64,000 bases of DNA from Leucothrix pacifica. GTDB taxonomy: Bacteria > Pseudomonadota > Gammaproteobacteria > Thiotrichales > Thiotrichaceae. Positions 54,678-63,780 of the stretch are shown here, piece after piece. The notes under the pieces are model-generated. The model was not told where the DNA came from. It saw only the letters and a list, made by a program, of their open reading frames with translations, and made no database searches. How positions within the stretch are numbered: position 1 is the first letter of the stretch; each line of letters begins with the position of its first letter. The stretch is from positions 32,774 through 96,773 of the forward strand of contig NZ_QGKM01000030.1 of the NCBI RefSeq assembly GCF_003172875.1, in the 5' to 3' direction. A program made the position numbers and the translations under genes.

Positions 54678-55259
54678 TTAACGGCAGGTGATCTGGCTCT
54701 GGTAAAAAGACCAGACTACCTGCTGAGCCTTTTCAGCATTGATGCCATCCTGCTTAAACGCCCCACGTAACCACAGCCCATCGATCAACGCCGCTAATCC
54801 CTCAGCAGCAAGCACAGCCTGATCTTGCGGCAGCATCTCTTTTAAAGAGAATAATAAATTCGAATACAAGCGCCGCGAGTTCACACGTTGCAAGCGCGAT
54901 AGTGCCGGTACATGCATCGCCTGCGCCCAGAACGCCAGCCACGTGCACACCGTTGCAGGATCAGTCTGCTCAGCTGAAAAGTTGATTTCAATAAGCGCCT
55001 TAATGCGTTCGGCAGGGGTGTCGCAGGCGTTGAGTTTGTGAATACCGATTTCTTTATGGCGACGTAAAATCTCACGCATCGTGGCGGCCAGCATGTCGTC
55101 TTTGCTACCAAAATAGTGATTGATAATACCGGTAGAAACACCTGCTTCATCACTCACTTTTTTCACGGTTGTGCCTAACAATCCATGACGATAAATACAC
55201 TGAATCGTTGCATTAATCAGTTGCTTACGACGTATGGGTTGCATTCCGACTTTTGGCAT
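54678..55259 (-). CDS. betI: TetR-family repressor of choline uptake/oxidation
   Basis: A 193-residue TetR regulator whose start (MPKVGMQPIRRKQLINATIQ) and HTH (VSDEAGVSTGIINHYFGSKDD) are those of BetI, the choline-sensing repressor. The C-terminal ligand domain is TWLAFWAQAMHVPALSRLQ. It diverges from the choXWV operon, which it probably controls from the 188-base gap. The betAB oxidation genes are not in the window. Confidence 0.88.
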   Translation of the reverse strand: MPKVGMQPIRRKQLINATIQCIYRHGLLGTTVKKVSDEAGVSTGIINHYFGSKDDMLAATMREILRRHKEIGIHKLNACDTPAERIKALIEINFSAEQTDPATVCTWLAFWAQAMHVPALSRLQRVNSRRLYSNLLFSLKEMLPQDQAVLAAEGLAALIDGLWLRGAFKQDGINAEKAQQVVWSFYQSQITCR

Positions 55260-55447
55260 AAGAGATGATTTATTCCGGTGTGATGGCGACAGTATAAATT
55301 ATTTGAGGTAAGAATATTACACAGGCGGTGTCGGGTTTTTAATTGAATGATCATATAAAATAAAATAGACTGATTTTAAGTGAGCTATCGGTTTGCTTCT
55401 TCAAGCTGATAATCAAGACGTTCCTAATCACATCTGAGGAGATACTA

Positions 55448-56389
55448 ATGTTTAAACTGAAACACGCTACCGTCGCTGCTTCTATGGCGCTCATGCTTTC
55501 CGGCACTGCATTTGCAGCGGATGAGGCTTGTAAAACAGTCACTTTTTCTGATGTAGGTTGGACGGATATCACCGCTACTACTGCGGCTGCCAGCGTTGTG
55601 CTAGACGCAATGGGCTACGAGCCAGAGACTAAAGTACTGTCTGTACCGGTTACTTATGTCAGCCTGAAAAACAAAGACATCGACGTATTCCTGGGTAACT
55701 GGATGCCAACCATGGAAGCGGACATCAAGCCTTACCGTGATGATAAATCAGTAGAAACACTGGTAAAAAATCTGGAAGGTGCTAAATACACACTGACTAC
55801 CAATGAATACGGCGCGGCGTTAGGCATCAAAAACTTTGCTGACATCGCTAAGCACAGTGAAGCACTGGACGGCAAAATTTACGGCATTGAGCCGGGCAAT
55901 GATGGTAACCGCCTGATTCAAGGCATGATCGATGCAGATACTTTTGGCCTGAAAAGCTTTGAAGTCGTCGAGTCGAGTGAGCAAGGTATGTTAGCTCAGG
56001 TCACCCGTGCGAATCGTAAGAAAGAGCCGGTGATTTTCTTAGGCTGGGAACCACACCCAATGAATGCCAACTTCAAACTGACTTATCTTGAAGGTGGTGA
56101 TGATGTATTCGGCCCGAACCTAGGTGGTGCGGAAATCTTCACGAATGTTCGTGCAGGTTACGCAACAGAGTGCCCAAATGTGGGTAAATTGCTGACTAAT
56201 CTGAAGTTCACACTGGCCATGGAAAATGAAATCATGGGTAGCATCCTGAATGATGAAATGGATGCTGACAAAGCAGCGACGGCGTGGATCAAAGCGAATC
56301 CTGCGATCTTAGATGGCTGGTTGGCAGATGTAACCACGTTGGATGGCAAGCCTGCGCTGGATGCGGTTAAGAAAGCATTGGAACTGTAA
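55448..56389 (+). CDS. choX: Choline ABC transporter substrate-binding protein
   Basis: A 313-residue periplasmic protein of the ChoX/OpuAC type, with signal peptide ending AFAADEAC. Aromatic residues for quaternary amines are in DVGWTDITATT, LGNWMPTME and FLGWEPHPMN. It captures choline (possibly also betaine) for the choW permease. GAGGAG precedes the ATG. A perfect terminator hairpin follows the gene before choW. Confidence 0.9.
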   Translation: MFKLKHATVAASMALMLSGTAFAADEACKTVTFSDVGWTDITATTAAASVVLDAMGYEPETKVLSVPVTYVSLKNKDIDVFLGNWMPTMEADIKPYRDDKSVETLVKNLEGAKYTLTTNEYGAALGIKNFADIAKHSEALDGKIYGIEPGNDGNRLIQGMIDADTFGLKSFEVVESSEQGMLAQVTRANRKKEPVIFLGWEPHPMNANFKLTYLEGGDDVFGPNLGGAEIFTNVRAGYATECPNVGKLLTNLKFTLAMENEIMGSILNDEMDADKAATAWIKANPAILDGWLADVTTLDGKPALDAVKKALEL

Positions 56390-56434
56390 GTGACAGGGTC
56401 GCGCAACACAGCGACTACCGTTAAGTGACTGACG

Positions 56435-56470
56435 AAAGCCAGCCCGGTGAAGTATCGGGCTGGCTTTTTT
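56435..56470 (+). terminator. Perfect hairpin between choX and choW (attenuator)
   Basis: AAAGCCAGCCCG and CGGGCTGGCTTT pair over 12 bases with a 9-base loop and a T run to 56470. As a rho-independent terminator inside the operon it should make choX more abundant than choWV. Confidence 0.85.
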
Positions 56471-56492
56471 ATGGGTATCAGGGGTTATTGAG

Positions 56493-57338
56493 ATGGAATG
56501 GTTAACCGAACATAAGTTACCGTTAGGTAAGTGGATTAAGTCGGTGGTTGAGTGGCTGCTGGATAACGCGACATGGTTGTTCGATGCCTTTGCTGACGGC
56601 ATGGAATTCATTATCGAAGGCTTTGTAGACACCATGTTGTGGTTCCATCCCTTGGTGATGATCGCGATTTTCTCTGGTATTGCCTTTGCCTTGCACAAGA
56701 GCTGGAAGCTGGTGGCGCTGATAGTGCTGAGCTTGCTGTTAGTGATTAACCTGGGCTATTGGGAGGAAACCATCCAGACGCTCGGCTTGGTGCTGTTTGC
56801 CACTTTAGTGAGTGTGGTAATTGGTGTACCACTGGGCATTGCTGCGGCGCATCGTCCGTGGCTATACAGCGTATTGCGCCCGATTCTGGATTTGATGCAA
56901 ACCATCCCGACCTTTGTATACCTGATTCCCACCATGATTATGTTTGGTCTGGGTGTTGTGCCTGGGCTAATCTCGACGGTTATTTTTGCGATTCCTGCGC
57001 CGATTCGTCTGACATATCTGGGCGTGTCGGGTACACCTAAACCGCTAATGGAAGCTGCGGCATCATTCGGTGCAACGCCTAAGCAGTTATTGTGGAAAGT
57101 GGAGCTGCCATACGCCTTGCCGACCATTATGGCAGGTGTCACGCAGTGCATTATGTTGTCTCTATCCATGGTGGTGATTGCAGCCATGGTAGGCGCACCG
57201 GGCTTAGGGATTCCGGTATTACGCGCGCTAAACACGGTGAATATTTCACAAGGTTTTGAAGCAGGCTTGGCCATTGTGGTTATCGCTATTTTGCTGGACA
57301 GGGTGTGTAAACAGAAAGAACAGGCGGGAGATAAATAA
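56493..57338 (+). CDS. choW: Choline ABC transporter permease
   Basis: A 281-residue membrane protein of the ProW/ChoW type. An N-terminal amphipathic part (EHKLPLGKWIKSVVEWLLDN) leads to about six membrane segments. The EAA loop is EAAASFGATPKQLLWKVELP. The stop overlaps the start of choV by one base (TAATG), so they are coupled. Confidence 0.92.
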   Translation: MEWLTEHKLPLGKWIKSVVEWLLDNATWLFDAFADGMEFIIEGFVDTMLWFHPLVMIAIFSGIAFALHKSWKLVALIVLSLLLVINLGYWEETIQTLGLVLFATLVSVVIGVPLGIAAAHRPWLYSVLRPILDLMQTIPTFVYLIPTMIMFGLGVVPGLISTVIFAIPAPIRLTYLGVSGTPKPLMEAAASFGATPKQLLWKVELPYALPTIMAGVTQCIMLSLSMVVIAAMVGAPGLGIPVLRALNTVNISQGFEAGLAIVVIAILLDRVCKQKEQAGDK

Positions 57339-58528
57339 TGGCTGCGGTTAGTTTTAAAAACGTCGATATCATTTTTGGCGAGTCACCGAAAAAAGCCATT
57401 GAAATGCTGGATGCAGGCGCGACCCGTCAGGAGATTCTTGATACCACGGGTAATGTCTTGGGTGCAGCGGGCGCGAGTATTGATATTCAGGAAGGCGAAA
57501 TTTGCGTATTAATGGGTTTATCCGGCTCAGGCAAATCCACACTGCTGCGGGCGGTTAACGGCCTCAATGAAGTCACCCGGGGCGAGGTACTGGTTGATCA
57601 TAATGGTACGCAAATCGATGTGGCGAGTTGTGATAAGAAAACCCTGCGCGATTTACGCACCAGTAAAGTGGCCATGGTATTCCAGCAATTTGCCTTGTTG
57701 CCATGGCGTACGGTGCGTGAAAACGTGGGCTTGGGGCTTGAATTAAAAGGCATGAAACGAGCCGAGCGTGAAGCGATTGTGGATGAGAAACTTAAGCTGG
57801 TGAGTCTGGATGAGTGGGGCGATAAATACGCGCATGAGCTATCTGGTGGTATGCAGCAACGGGTAGGTTTAGCGCGAGCCTTTGCCACGGATGCGGATAT
57901 CTTATTAATGGATGAGCCATTCTCCGCGCTTGATCCGTTAATTCGCGACAAGTTGCAGGATGAGTTACTGGATCTGCAACGTGAGCTGAAAAAGACCATT
58001 ATTTTCGTTAGTCATGATTTGGATGAGGCGATGAAAATCGGCACACATATCGCAATTATGGAAAGCGGTAGGATCGTGCAATACGGTGAGCCGGAAGACA
58101 TTGTGCTGAATCCTGCCAATGAATATGTCTCTGAATTCGTCGCCCATATGAACCCCATTAATGTACTACGAGCGGCGTCACTAATGATGCCACTGGACCA
58201 AATGGCGCGTCAGGGTGAGGACTATGTGTTGGATTGGTCCGGTCAGAATTGCCTGCGAATTAATGATGAGGGCGGCATTGCCTCGGTGAGCATTCGTGAA
58301 GAGGAAGGTGAGATGATGGCGTATCAGCCGGAAATGGATCTGACGAATTTTCAGGACAAACATCCCAATACCGTGTTGTATGCCAGTCCGGATATTTTGA
58401 TGCGCGAGGCGATTAATATCCGTTATCACTCCGGTATGCCTGTTCCTTTAGTGAGAGAAGGGCGCTTAGTAGGGGTGGTTGGTGGGAATGAGATTTATCA
58501 TGGTTTGCTTCGTCTTCAGGATACCTGA
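57338..58528 (+). CDS. choV: Choline ABC transporter ATP-binding protein
   Basis: A 396-residue ATPase of the ProV/ChoV type. Walker A is GLSGSGKST, the Q loop MVFQQFALLPWRTV, the signature LSGGMQQRVGLARA and Walker B ILLMDEPFSALDP. The C-terminal region is a degenerate CBS pair (VLRAASLMMPLD, then GMPVPLVREGRLVGVV) as in osmosensing betaine transporters. The start (VSFKNVDIIFG) is typical of ChoV. Confidence 0.92.
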   Translation: MAAVSFKNVDIIFGESPKKAIEMLDAGATRQEILDTTGNVLGAAGASIDIQEGEICVLMGLSGSGKSTLLRAVNGLNEVTRGEVLVDHNGTQIDVASCDKKTLRDLRTSKVAMVFQQFALLPWRTVRENVGLGLELKGMKRAEREAIVDEKLKLVSLDEWGDKYAHELSGGMQQRVGLARAFATDADILLMDEPFSALDPLIRDKLQDELLDLQRELKKTIIFVSHDLDEAMKIGTHIAIMESGRIVQYGEPEDIVLNPANEYVSEFVAHMNPINVLRAASLMMPLDQMARQGEDYVLDWSGQNCLRINDEGGIASVSIREEEGEMMAYQPEMDLTNFQDKHPNTVLYASPDILMREAINIRYHSGMPVPLVREGRLVGVVGGNEIYHGLLRLQDT

Positions 58529-58621
58529 GGTTCGAAATAACATTTTCTGATAATAGCCTTAAGATCTGTCAATACTAAGCTTTGATAATTAAGGTTTGCT
58601 TGGCTTATGACTCAATTAATC

Positions 58622-58699
58622 TTTTGTAGGTATGCCCTTGGGGATATAATATTGGCCTGAAATTTTTGTTCATGTGGGCGTTGTTCGATGACCGCCCAC
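58622..58699 (+). promoter_or_regulatory. icd promoter and leader hairpin
   Basis: A consensus TATAAT lies at 58645-58650 with a weak TTTTGT 17 bases upstream. In the leader, GTGGGCG (58674-58680) and CGCCCAC (58693-58699) form a perfect 7-bp hairpin. GAGG then precedes the icd ATG. Confidence 0.5.
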
Positions 58700-58730
58700 T
58701 ACTAAGGGCATCATCCTGCGAGGAAAAACC

Positions 58731-60965
58731 ATGTCGACTGATAATCCGAAAATAATCTACACACTGACTGATGAAGCGCCATTGCTGGCGACGCATTCAT
58801 TACTTCCGATTGTTAAAACATTCACTGCTGCGGCAGACATCGATGTTGAAACCAGCGATATTTCTGTTGCTGCTCGTATACTCGGTGAGTTTCCTGATTT
58901 CCTGACTGATGAGCAAAAAGTACCGGACAATCTGGCTGAGCTGGGTCGTCTGACGCAGTTCCCTGATACCAATATCATCAAGCTTCCAAACATTAGCGCC
59001 TCGGTTAATCAGTTGATCAATACAATTAAAGAGCTTCAGGAAAAAGGTTACGCAATTCCTGATTACCCTGAAGATCCACAAAGCGATGAAGAAAAAGCCA
59101 TTGCAGCGCGTTATTCAAAGATTTCAGGAAGTGCGGTAAATCCGGTTCTGCGTGAAGGTAACTCTGACCGTCGTGCGCCACCAGCGGTTAAGCGTTACGC
59201 TCAGAAGAACCCGCACTCAATGGCTAAGTGGAGCCCGGCTTCACGTACTCACGTTGGCCACATGAAGCATGGTGACTTCTACTCCAGTGAGAAGTGCATG
59301 ACCATGGATAAGGCGTGTTCAGTCAAGATGGACTTAGTGACTGAAAGCGGCAAGACGATTGTTTTAAAAGAAAAAACAGACCTGCTGGAAGGCGAAATCA
59401 TCGACAGTATGTTCATGAGTGCCAAGGCACTGCGTGACTTCTTTGAAGATGAAATGAACGATGCAAAAGAGACAGGCGTTATGCTGTCATTGCACGTTAA
59501 AGCGACCATGATGAAGGTATCTCACCCAATCGTATTTGGTCACGCGGTAACGGTGTTCTACAAAGACTTGTTTGAAAAGTACGGCGACTTATTTAAGAAG
59601 CTGGGCGTTAATCCAAACAACGGTATCAGCAGCGTTTACGAGAAGATCAAGGAATTACCTGCGTCATTCCGTGAAGAAATCGAACGTGATATCCATGCTT
59701 GTTATGCCGAGCGTCCTGAGTTGGCGATGGTTGATTCTGCCAAAGGTATCTCAAATCTGCACGCGCCAAATGACGTGATTGTTGATGCGTCGATGCCTGC
59801 GATGATCCGTAACGGCGGCCAGATGTGGGGCCCTGACGGTAAGACTAAAGACACTAAGGCACTGATGCCGGAAAGTACTTATGCGCGTATCTATCAGGAG
59901 ATGATTAACTTCTGTAAGACTAACGGAGCATTCGACCCAACCACGATGGGTACAGTGCCAAACGTTGGTTTGATGGCGCAAAAAGCCGAAGAGTACGGTT
60001 CTCACGATAAGACCTTCGAGATTCCTGAGAAGGGTGTTGCTCGTATCGTTGCTGAAGACGGCACTGTTCTGATTGAGCAGAACGTTGAGGAAGGCGATAT
60101 CTGGAGAATGTGCCAGACTAAAGATGCGCCGATTCGTGATTGGGTGAAGCTGGCAGTAAGCCGTGCGAAGCAGACTGGTGTTCCGACAATCTTCTGGTTG
60201 GATGAGTACCGTCCGCACGACTATGAACTGATCAAGAAAGTAAATGTTTACCTGAAAGACCACGATCTTGAAGGTTGTGACATTCAGATCATGTCGCCTC
60301 TGCGCTCTATGCGTTTCTCTTTGGAGCGTATTATCCGTGGTAAAGACACCATTTCTGTCACAGGTAACATCCTGCGTGACTACCTGACTGACTTGTTCCC
60401 GATTATGGAGCTGGGTACCAGTGCGAAGATGCTGTCTATCGTGCCATTGATGGCAGGCGGTGGTCTGTTTGAAACTGGCGCGGGCGGCTCTGCACCGAAG
60501 CACGTTCAGCAGTTGGTTGAAGAAAATCACCTGCGTTGGGATTCACTGGGTGAGTTCCTGGCGATTGCCGTGTCTTTGGAAGATGTAGGCATCAAAACCG
60601 GTAGTGAGCGCGCGAAGATTCTGGCCACTACACTGGATGATGCGACAGGTAAACTGTTGGATAACAACAAGTCACCTTCACGCCGTACGGGTGAGTTGGA
60701 TAACCGTGGTAGTCATTTCTACCTCGCGATGTACTGGGCGCAGGCATTGGCTGCTCAAACTGATGATGCTGAATTAGCAGCTAAGTTCGCACCACTGGCG
60801 AAGACATTGACTGACAACGAAGAGAAGATCGTTGAAGAGTTAAATGCGGTTCAGGGTCAGGCTGTTGATATCGGTGGTTACTTCCAGTTGGATAGCGAAA
60901 AGACGACGGCAGTCATGTGCCCAAGTGCTACCTTCAATGCAGCATTGGAAGCTGCTCGCGCTTAA
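58731..60965 (+). CDS. icd: NADP-dependent isocitrate dehydrogenase, monomeric type
   Basis: A 744-residue, single-chain enzyme that oxidises isocitrate to 2-oxoglutarate in the TCA cycle. The start [40 protein letters not shown] and [11 protein letters not shown] identify the monomeric IDH family, which is unrelated in length to the dimeric Icd of E. coli. [15 protein letters not shown] and [21 protein letters not shown] carry substrate and coenzyme residues. GAGG precedes the ATG. A strong terminator follows. Confidence 0.95.
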   Translation: MSTDNPKIIYTLTDEAPLLATHSLLPIVKTFTAAADIDVETSDISVAARILGEFPDFLTDEQKVPDNLAELGRLTQFPDTNIIKLPNISASVNQLINTIKELQEKGYAIPDYPEDPQSDEEKAIAARYSKISGSAVNPVLREGNSDRRAPPAVKRYAQKNPHSMAKWSPASRTHVGHMKHGDFYSSEKCMTMDKACSVKMDLVTESGKTIVLKEKTDLLEGEIIDSMFMSAKALRDFFEDEMNDAKETGVMLSLHVKATMMKVSHPIVFGHAVTVFYKDLFEKYGDLFKKLGVNPNNGISSVYEKIKELPASFREEIERDIHACYAERPELAMVDSAKGISNLHAPNDVIVDASMPAMIRNGGQMWGPDGKTKDTKALMPESTYARIYQEMINFCKTNGAFDPTTMGTVPNVGLMAQKAEEYGSHDKTFEIPEKGVARIVAEDGTVLIEQNVEEGDIWRMCQTKDAPIRDWVKLAVSRAKQTGVPTIFWLDEYRPHDYELIKKVNVYLKDHDLEGCDIQIMSPLRSMRFSLERIIRGKDTISVTGNILRDYLTDLFPIMELGTSAKMLSIVPLMAGGGLFETGAGGSAPKHVQQLVEENHLRWDSLGEFLAIAVSLEDVGIKTGSERAKILATTLDDATGKLLDNNKSPSRRTGELDNRGSHFYLAMYWAQALAAQTDDAELAAKFAPLAKTLTDNEEKIVEELNAVQGQAVDIGGYFQLDSEKTTAVMCPSATFNAALEAARA

Positions 60966-60987
60966 CCAGCCGTAGCACTGCACCTAT

Positions 60988-61026
60988 AAAAAAGCCCGGA
61001 GCGATTCACTTGCTCCGGGCTTTTTT
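60988..61026 (+). terminator. Rho-independent terminator of icd
   Basis: AAAAAAGCCCGGAGC and GCTCCGGGCTTTTTT form a perfect 15-bp stem with a 9-base loop. It works in both directions and also faces the MarR gene. Confidence 0.9.
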
Positions 61027-61054
61027 GGTTTTATACTGACTGACTGCTAGATTG

Positions 61055-61600
61055 CTAGGGGGCGTCGCCAGCGCGTCTGTTCTTTGCATGAGTGTCCGGA
61101 TTTTCCCAGTCGATATCAGCTGCATTTTGTTTCATGGTTTTCATGACGTCTAACATGGTTGCGAGTGACTCTTCTGGTATACCTTTAAGTACTTGCTTAA
61201 TGTACTCAACAGTCACTTTCACAATCACATCATGCAGTGCCATTCCCGCAGGGGTTAAACGCCACAGCTTAGAGCGGGCATTGGTGCCTACCACACTGGT
61301 TTGAACCAAGCGTTTCTCATTCAGCTTAGACAGCGCACGGCTAACCGCTGCTTTATCCATTTCAGTGACCTCTGTCACCCGGCTCATGGTTATTTCAGGC
61401 TCTCTTGCCAACACGACCAGCATCCGCCATTCCACAGAGCCAATATCGTACTGACGCTGGAAAAACTGAGAGAATAAACTCTGAAGGTTATTACCAATCA
61501 GAATAGTTTGCGATACAGGGTTATTAACCAGGTCAAACAAGGTGTTGCTACCAAGCTCAGGTGGTGATTCTATATGGTTAGTCAGACTGATGTCGCTCAT
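61055..61600 (-). CDS. MarR-family transcriptional regulator
   Basis: A 181-residue winged-helix regulator. VEWRMLVVLAREPEITMSRV, then TEMDKAAVSRALSKLNEKRLV and NARSKLWRLTPAGMAL, are the standard MarR core. The ATG at 61600 is taken as the start because the extension to 61711 has no homologous-looking sequence. It is divergent from the rtcR-like gene. TTGATAC half-sites at 61616 and 61630 and a perfect GATACT-AA-AGTATC palindrome at 61756 lie upstream. Confidence 0.82.
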   Translation of the reverse strand: MSDISLTNHIESPPELGSNTLFDLVNNPVSQTILIGNNLQSLFSQFFQRQYDIGSVEWRMLVVLAREPEITMSRVTEVTEMDKAAVSRALSKLNEKRLVQTSVVGTNARSKLWRLTPAGMALHDVIVKVTVEYIKQVLKGIPEESLATMLDVMKTMKQNAADIDWENPDTHAKNRRAGDAP

Positions 61601-61755
61601 GGGTAACTCTGGGAATTGATACAGATATATTGATACGCTATGTGTACGAATTGCGCAAGCAAAAGCGGATTGAAAATGGTTATTTATCGGTAAAAGTAGT
61701 TGATCAAACAAGTAATTGGCGATGAATATTGTACATATGCTTGTGGTAATATTTC

Positions 61756-61769
61756 GATACTAAAGTATC
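61756..61769. promoter_or_regulatory. GATACTAAAGTATC palindrome (candidate MarR site)
   Basis: A perfect 14-base palindrome in the gap between the divergent MarR and rtcR-like genes. Two direct TTGATAC half-sites at 61616-61622 and 61630-61636, 14 bases apart, share the same core, which supports a common regulator, probably the MarR protein. Confidence 0.5.
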
Positions 61770-61806
61770 AATATAGATAAGCTGAAAGCTTCACTCAGGA
61801 CGGTGT

Positions 61807-63417
61807 ATGGCAGGCAATGTAATTATTAGTATTCTTGGGTCCACGCTGGATAACCGGGGATTTGGCAAGAAACGTCATGAGCGTTGGCGTCCGAATGTAG
61901 GCTTGGTGATGCATCCGGAGTTTCCGGTTGATGAGTTGGTGCTGATTTATAGTCGTGATTTTGAAGACATTGCAAACCTAACCATTCAGGATATTCAGGA
62001 AGTGTCGCCACAAACGCAGGTGAGTCGGTGGTATTTTGACTGTGATGATCCGTGGGACTTTGAAAAGGTCTATAGTGAATTACATGATCTGATGAAACAA
62101 TATACGTTCGATCCCGAACAGTATAACTACTACGCGCACATTACCACTGGTACTCACGTTGCTCAGATTTGCATGTATCTGCTGACTGAAGCGAACTATA
62201 TTCCCGGTAAATTATTACAAACAGCACCGTCAAAAGAAGGCCCACAAGGTAGCTACCACCTGATTGATCTGGATCTCTCTAAGTACGACCAGATTGCCTC
62301 CCGTTTTGCTCAGGAAGCACAGCAAGGTATCGATCATCTTAAGGGTGGTATTGATACGCGAAACGAAGCGTTCAATAACATGATGGAGCAGCTGGAAAAA
62401 GTGTCTGTGCGTTCTAAAGCACCAATTCTTCTCACAGGGCCGACCGGTGCCGGTAAGTCGCGATTGGCGCGGCGTATTTATGATATTAAAAAGCAGCGCG
62501 GGTTAATTAGTGGCGATTTGGTTGAGGTCAACTGCGCCACCTTGCGCGGTGATAATGCGATGTCTGCACTGTTCGGGCATGTAAAAGGAGCATTTACCGG
62601 TGCTTTAAGTGCTCGACCCGGCTTGTTACGGGAAGCCAATAATGGACTGTTATTTTTAGATGAAATTGGCGAGTTGGGGCTGGATGAGCAAGCCATGTTA
62701 TTACGGGCGATTGAAGATAAAGTATTTATGCCGTTGGGAGCGGATCGTTCGGTCAGTAGTAACTTTCAGCTATTAGCTGGCACCAATCGAAATTTGTTTC
62801 AGCGAGTTACTGAAGGTGAGTTTCGTGAGGACTTGCTGGCGCGAATTAATCTCTGGACTTACGAGATGCCATCGCTTAAGTCACGGATTGAAGACCTCGA
62901 CCCCAATATTGATTATGAGCTTCAGCAATTTGCGTATCAGGTCGGGCACAATGTCAGTTTTAATAAGTCAGCGCGCAAAAAATACCTGAGCTTTGCGCAC
63001 TCTGAGGAGGCCAGTTGGCGGGCTAATTTTCGCGATCTCAACTCCAGTATTACCCGCATGGCGACACTGGCCAGTGGTGGCCGCATTACTGAGTCCATTT
63101 TAGATGAGGAGATCGGGCGCTTAAAATATGATTGGTCGGGGCATAGTGCAGATTCGTCGGCGGGAGACGTAGATGAGATACTCCGAGGTGTGTTGACTGA
63201 GCCTGAAATTAACGAAATCGATGTGTTTGATCAGGCGCAGTTGGCCAAGGTGATTCAGGTTTGCCAAAACAGTAAAACCATGGCTGAAGCAGGGCGCAAG
63301 TTATTCAACGTGAGTCGGACTAAACGCGCTAGTAATAATGATTCGCACCGCTTACGGGTTTATTTGCAGAAGTATGGTTTGGAGTTTAAGGCGTTGAATA
63401 GTCACTCAGGGGCTTAA
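61807..63417 (+). CDS. rtcR: RtcR-like sigma-54-dependent activator with CARF-type N-terminal domain
   Basis: A 536-residue activator. The N-terminal ~180 residues (VIISILGSTLDNRG, YYAHITTGTHVAQI) match the RtcR regulatory (CARF-like) domain that senses RNA-derived ligands. The AAA+ domain has GPTGAGKS from residue 211, GAFTGA at 261-266 (sigma-54 contact) and LLFLDEIGELG as Walker B. A C-terminal HTH (AEAGRKLFNVSR) binds DNA. RtcR turns on the rtcBA RNA-repair operon; rtcB/rtcA are not in the visible part. The stop abuts the next gene (TAAATG). Confidence 0.9.
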   Translation: MAGNVIISILGSTLDNRGFGKKRHERWRPNVGLVMHPEFPVDELVLIYSRDFEDIANLTIQDIQEVSPQTQVSRWYFDCDDPWDFEKVYSELHDLMKQYTFDPEQYNYYAHITTGTHVAQICMYLLTEANYIPGKLLQTAPSKEGPQGSYHLIDLDLSKYDQIASRFAQEAQQGIDHLKGGIDTRNEAFNNMMEQLEKVSVRSKAPILLTGPTGAGKSRLARRIYDIKKQRGLISGDLVEVNCATLRGDNAMSALFGHVKGAFTGALSARPGLLREANNGLLFLDEIGELGLDEQAMLLRAIEDKVFMPLGADRSVSSNFQLLAGTNRNLFQRVTEGEFREDLLARINLWTYEMPSLKSRIEDLDPNIDYELQQFAYQVGHNVSFNKSARKKYLSFAHSEEASWRANFRDLNSSITRMATLASGGRITESILDEEIGRLKYDWSGHSADSSAGDVDEILRGVLTEPEINEIDVFDQAQLAKVIQVCQNSKTMAEAGRKLFNVSRTKRASNNDSHRLRVYLQKYGLEFKALNSHSGA

Positions 63418-63780
63418 ATGGAACATAAAATATTCTTGCAAGTAGCTGGTTTTATAATTTTATTATTGGGGTTTGTTCTTACCTATAACCCTGAGCTTGT
63501 GAGCAGCAAACCAATTCCGGAAGATACATTTCAAGCAGTTGAAAGAAGAGTTCGTTGGGGCTTTTTGATTGGCTTCGGTGTGTTACTGATGTTTCATCAT
63601 CAAGTTAAACCCTACTGGTTTGTCGCTGCATTGGGTATGACATTAACCTTGGGAGCCATGATTTCACGCGTAATGGGTATTGCTCTGGATGGCTCAGTAC
63701 CAAGACAATGGATGTGGGTTGTTGTTGAGCTAGTAATGGTGATTGGTTTCGGAATTTGGTATGCAAAGCAACATCCATAA
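63418..63780 (+). CDS. Small membrane protein (DUF4345-like)
   Basis: A 120-residue inner-membrane protein with four hydrophobic segments: FLQVAGFIILLLGFVL, FLIGFGVLLMF, FVAALGMTLTLGAMI and WVVVELVMVIGFGIWY. The pattern resembles the DUF4345 family of small membrane proteins of unknown function. It starts directly after the rtcR-like stop, so it could be translated from the same message. No catalytic motif is seen. Confidence 0.65.
   Translation: MEHKIFLQVAGFIILLLGFVLTYNPELVSSKPIPEDTFQAVERRVRWGFLIGFGVLLMFHHQVKPYWFVAALGMTLTLGAMISRVMGIALDGSVPRQWMWVVVELVMVIGFGIWYAKQHP

Noticed and set aside
55260..55447. Possible BetI operator before choX
   Set aside because: An AT-rich stretch with a short ATGATCAT palindrome is present but no clear match to known BetI sites could be confirmed.
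59751..60530. A 259-codon open frame antisense to icd
   Set aside because: Same reason: antisense to a highly conserved housekeeping gene, no family signal.
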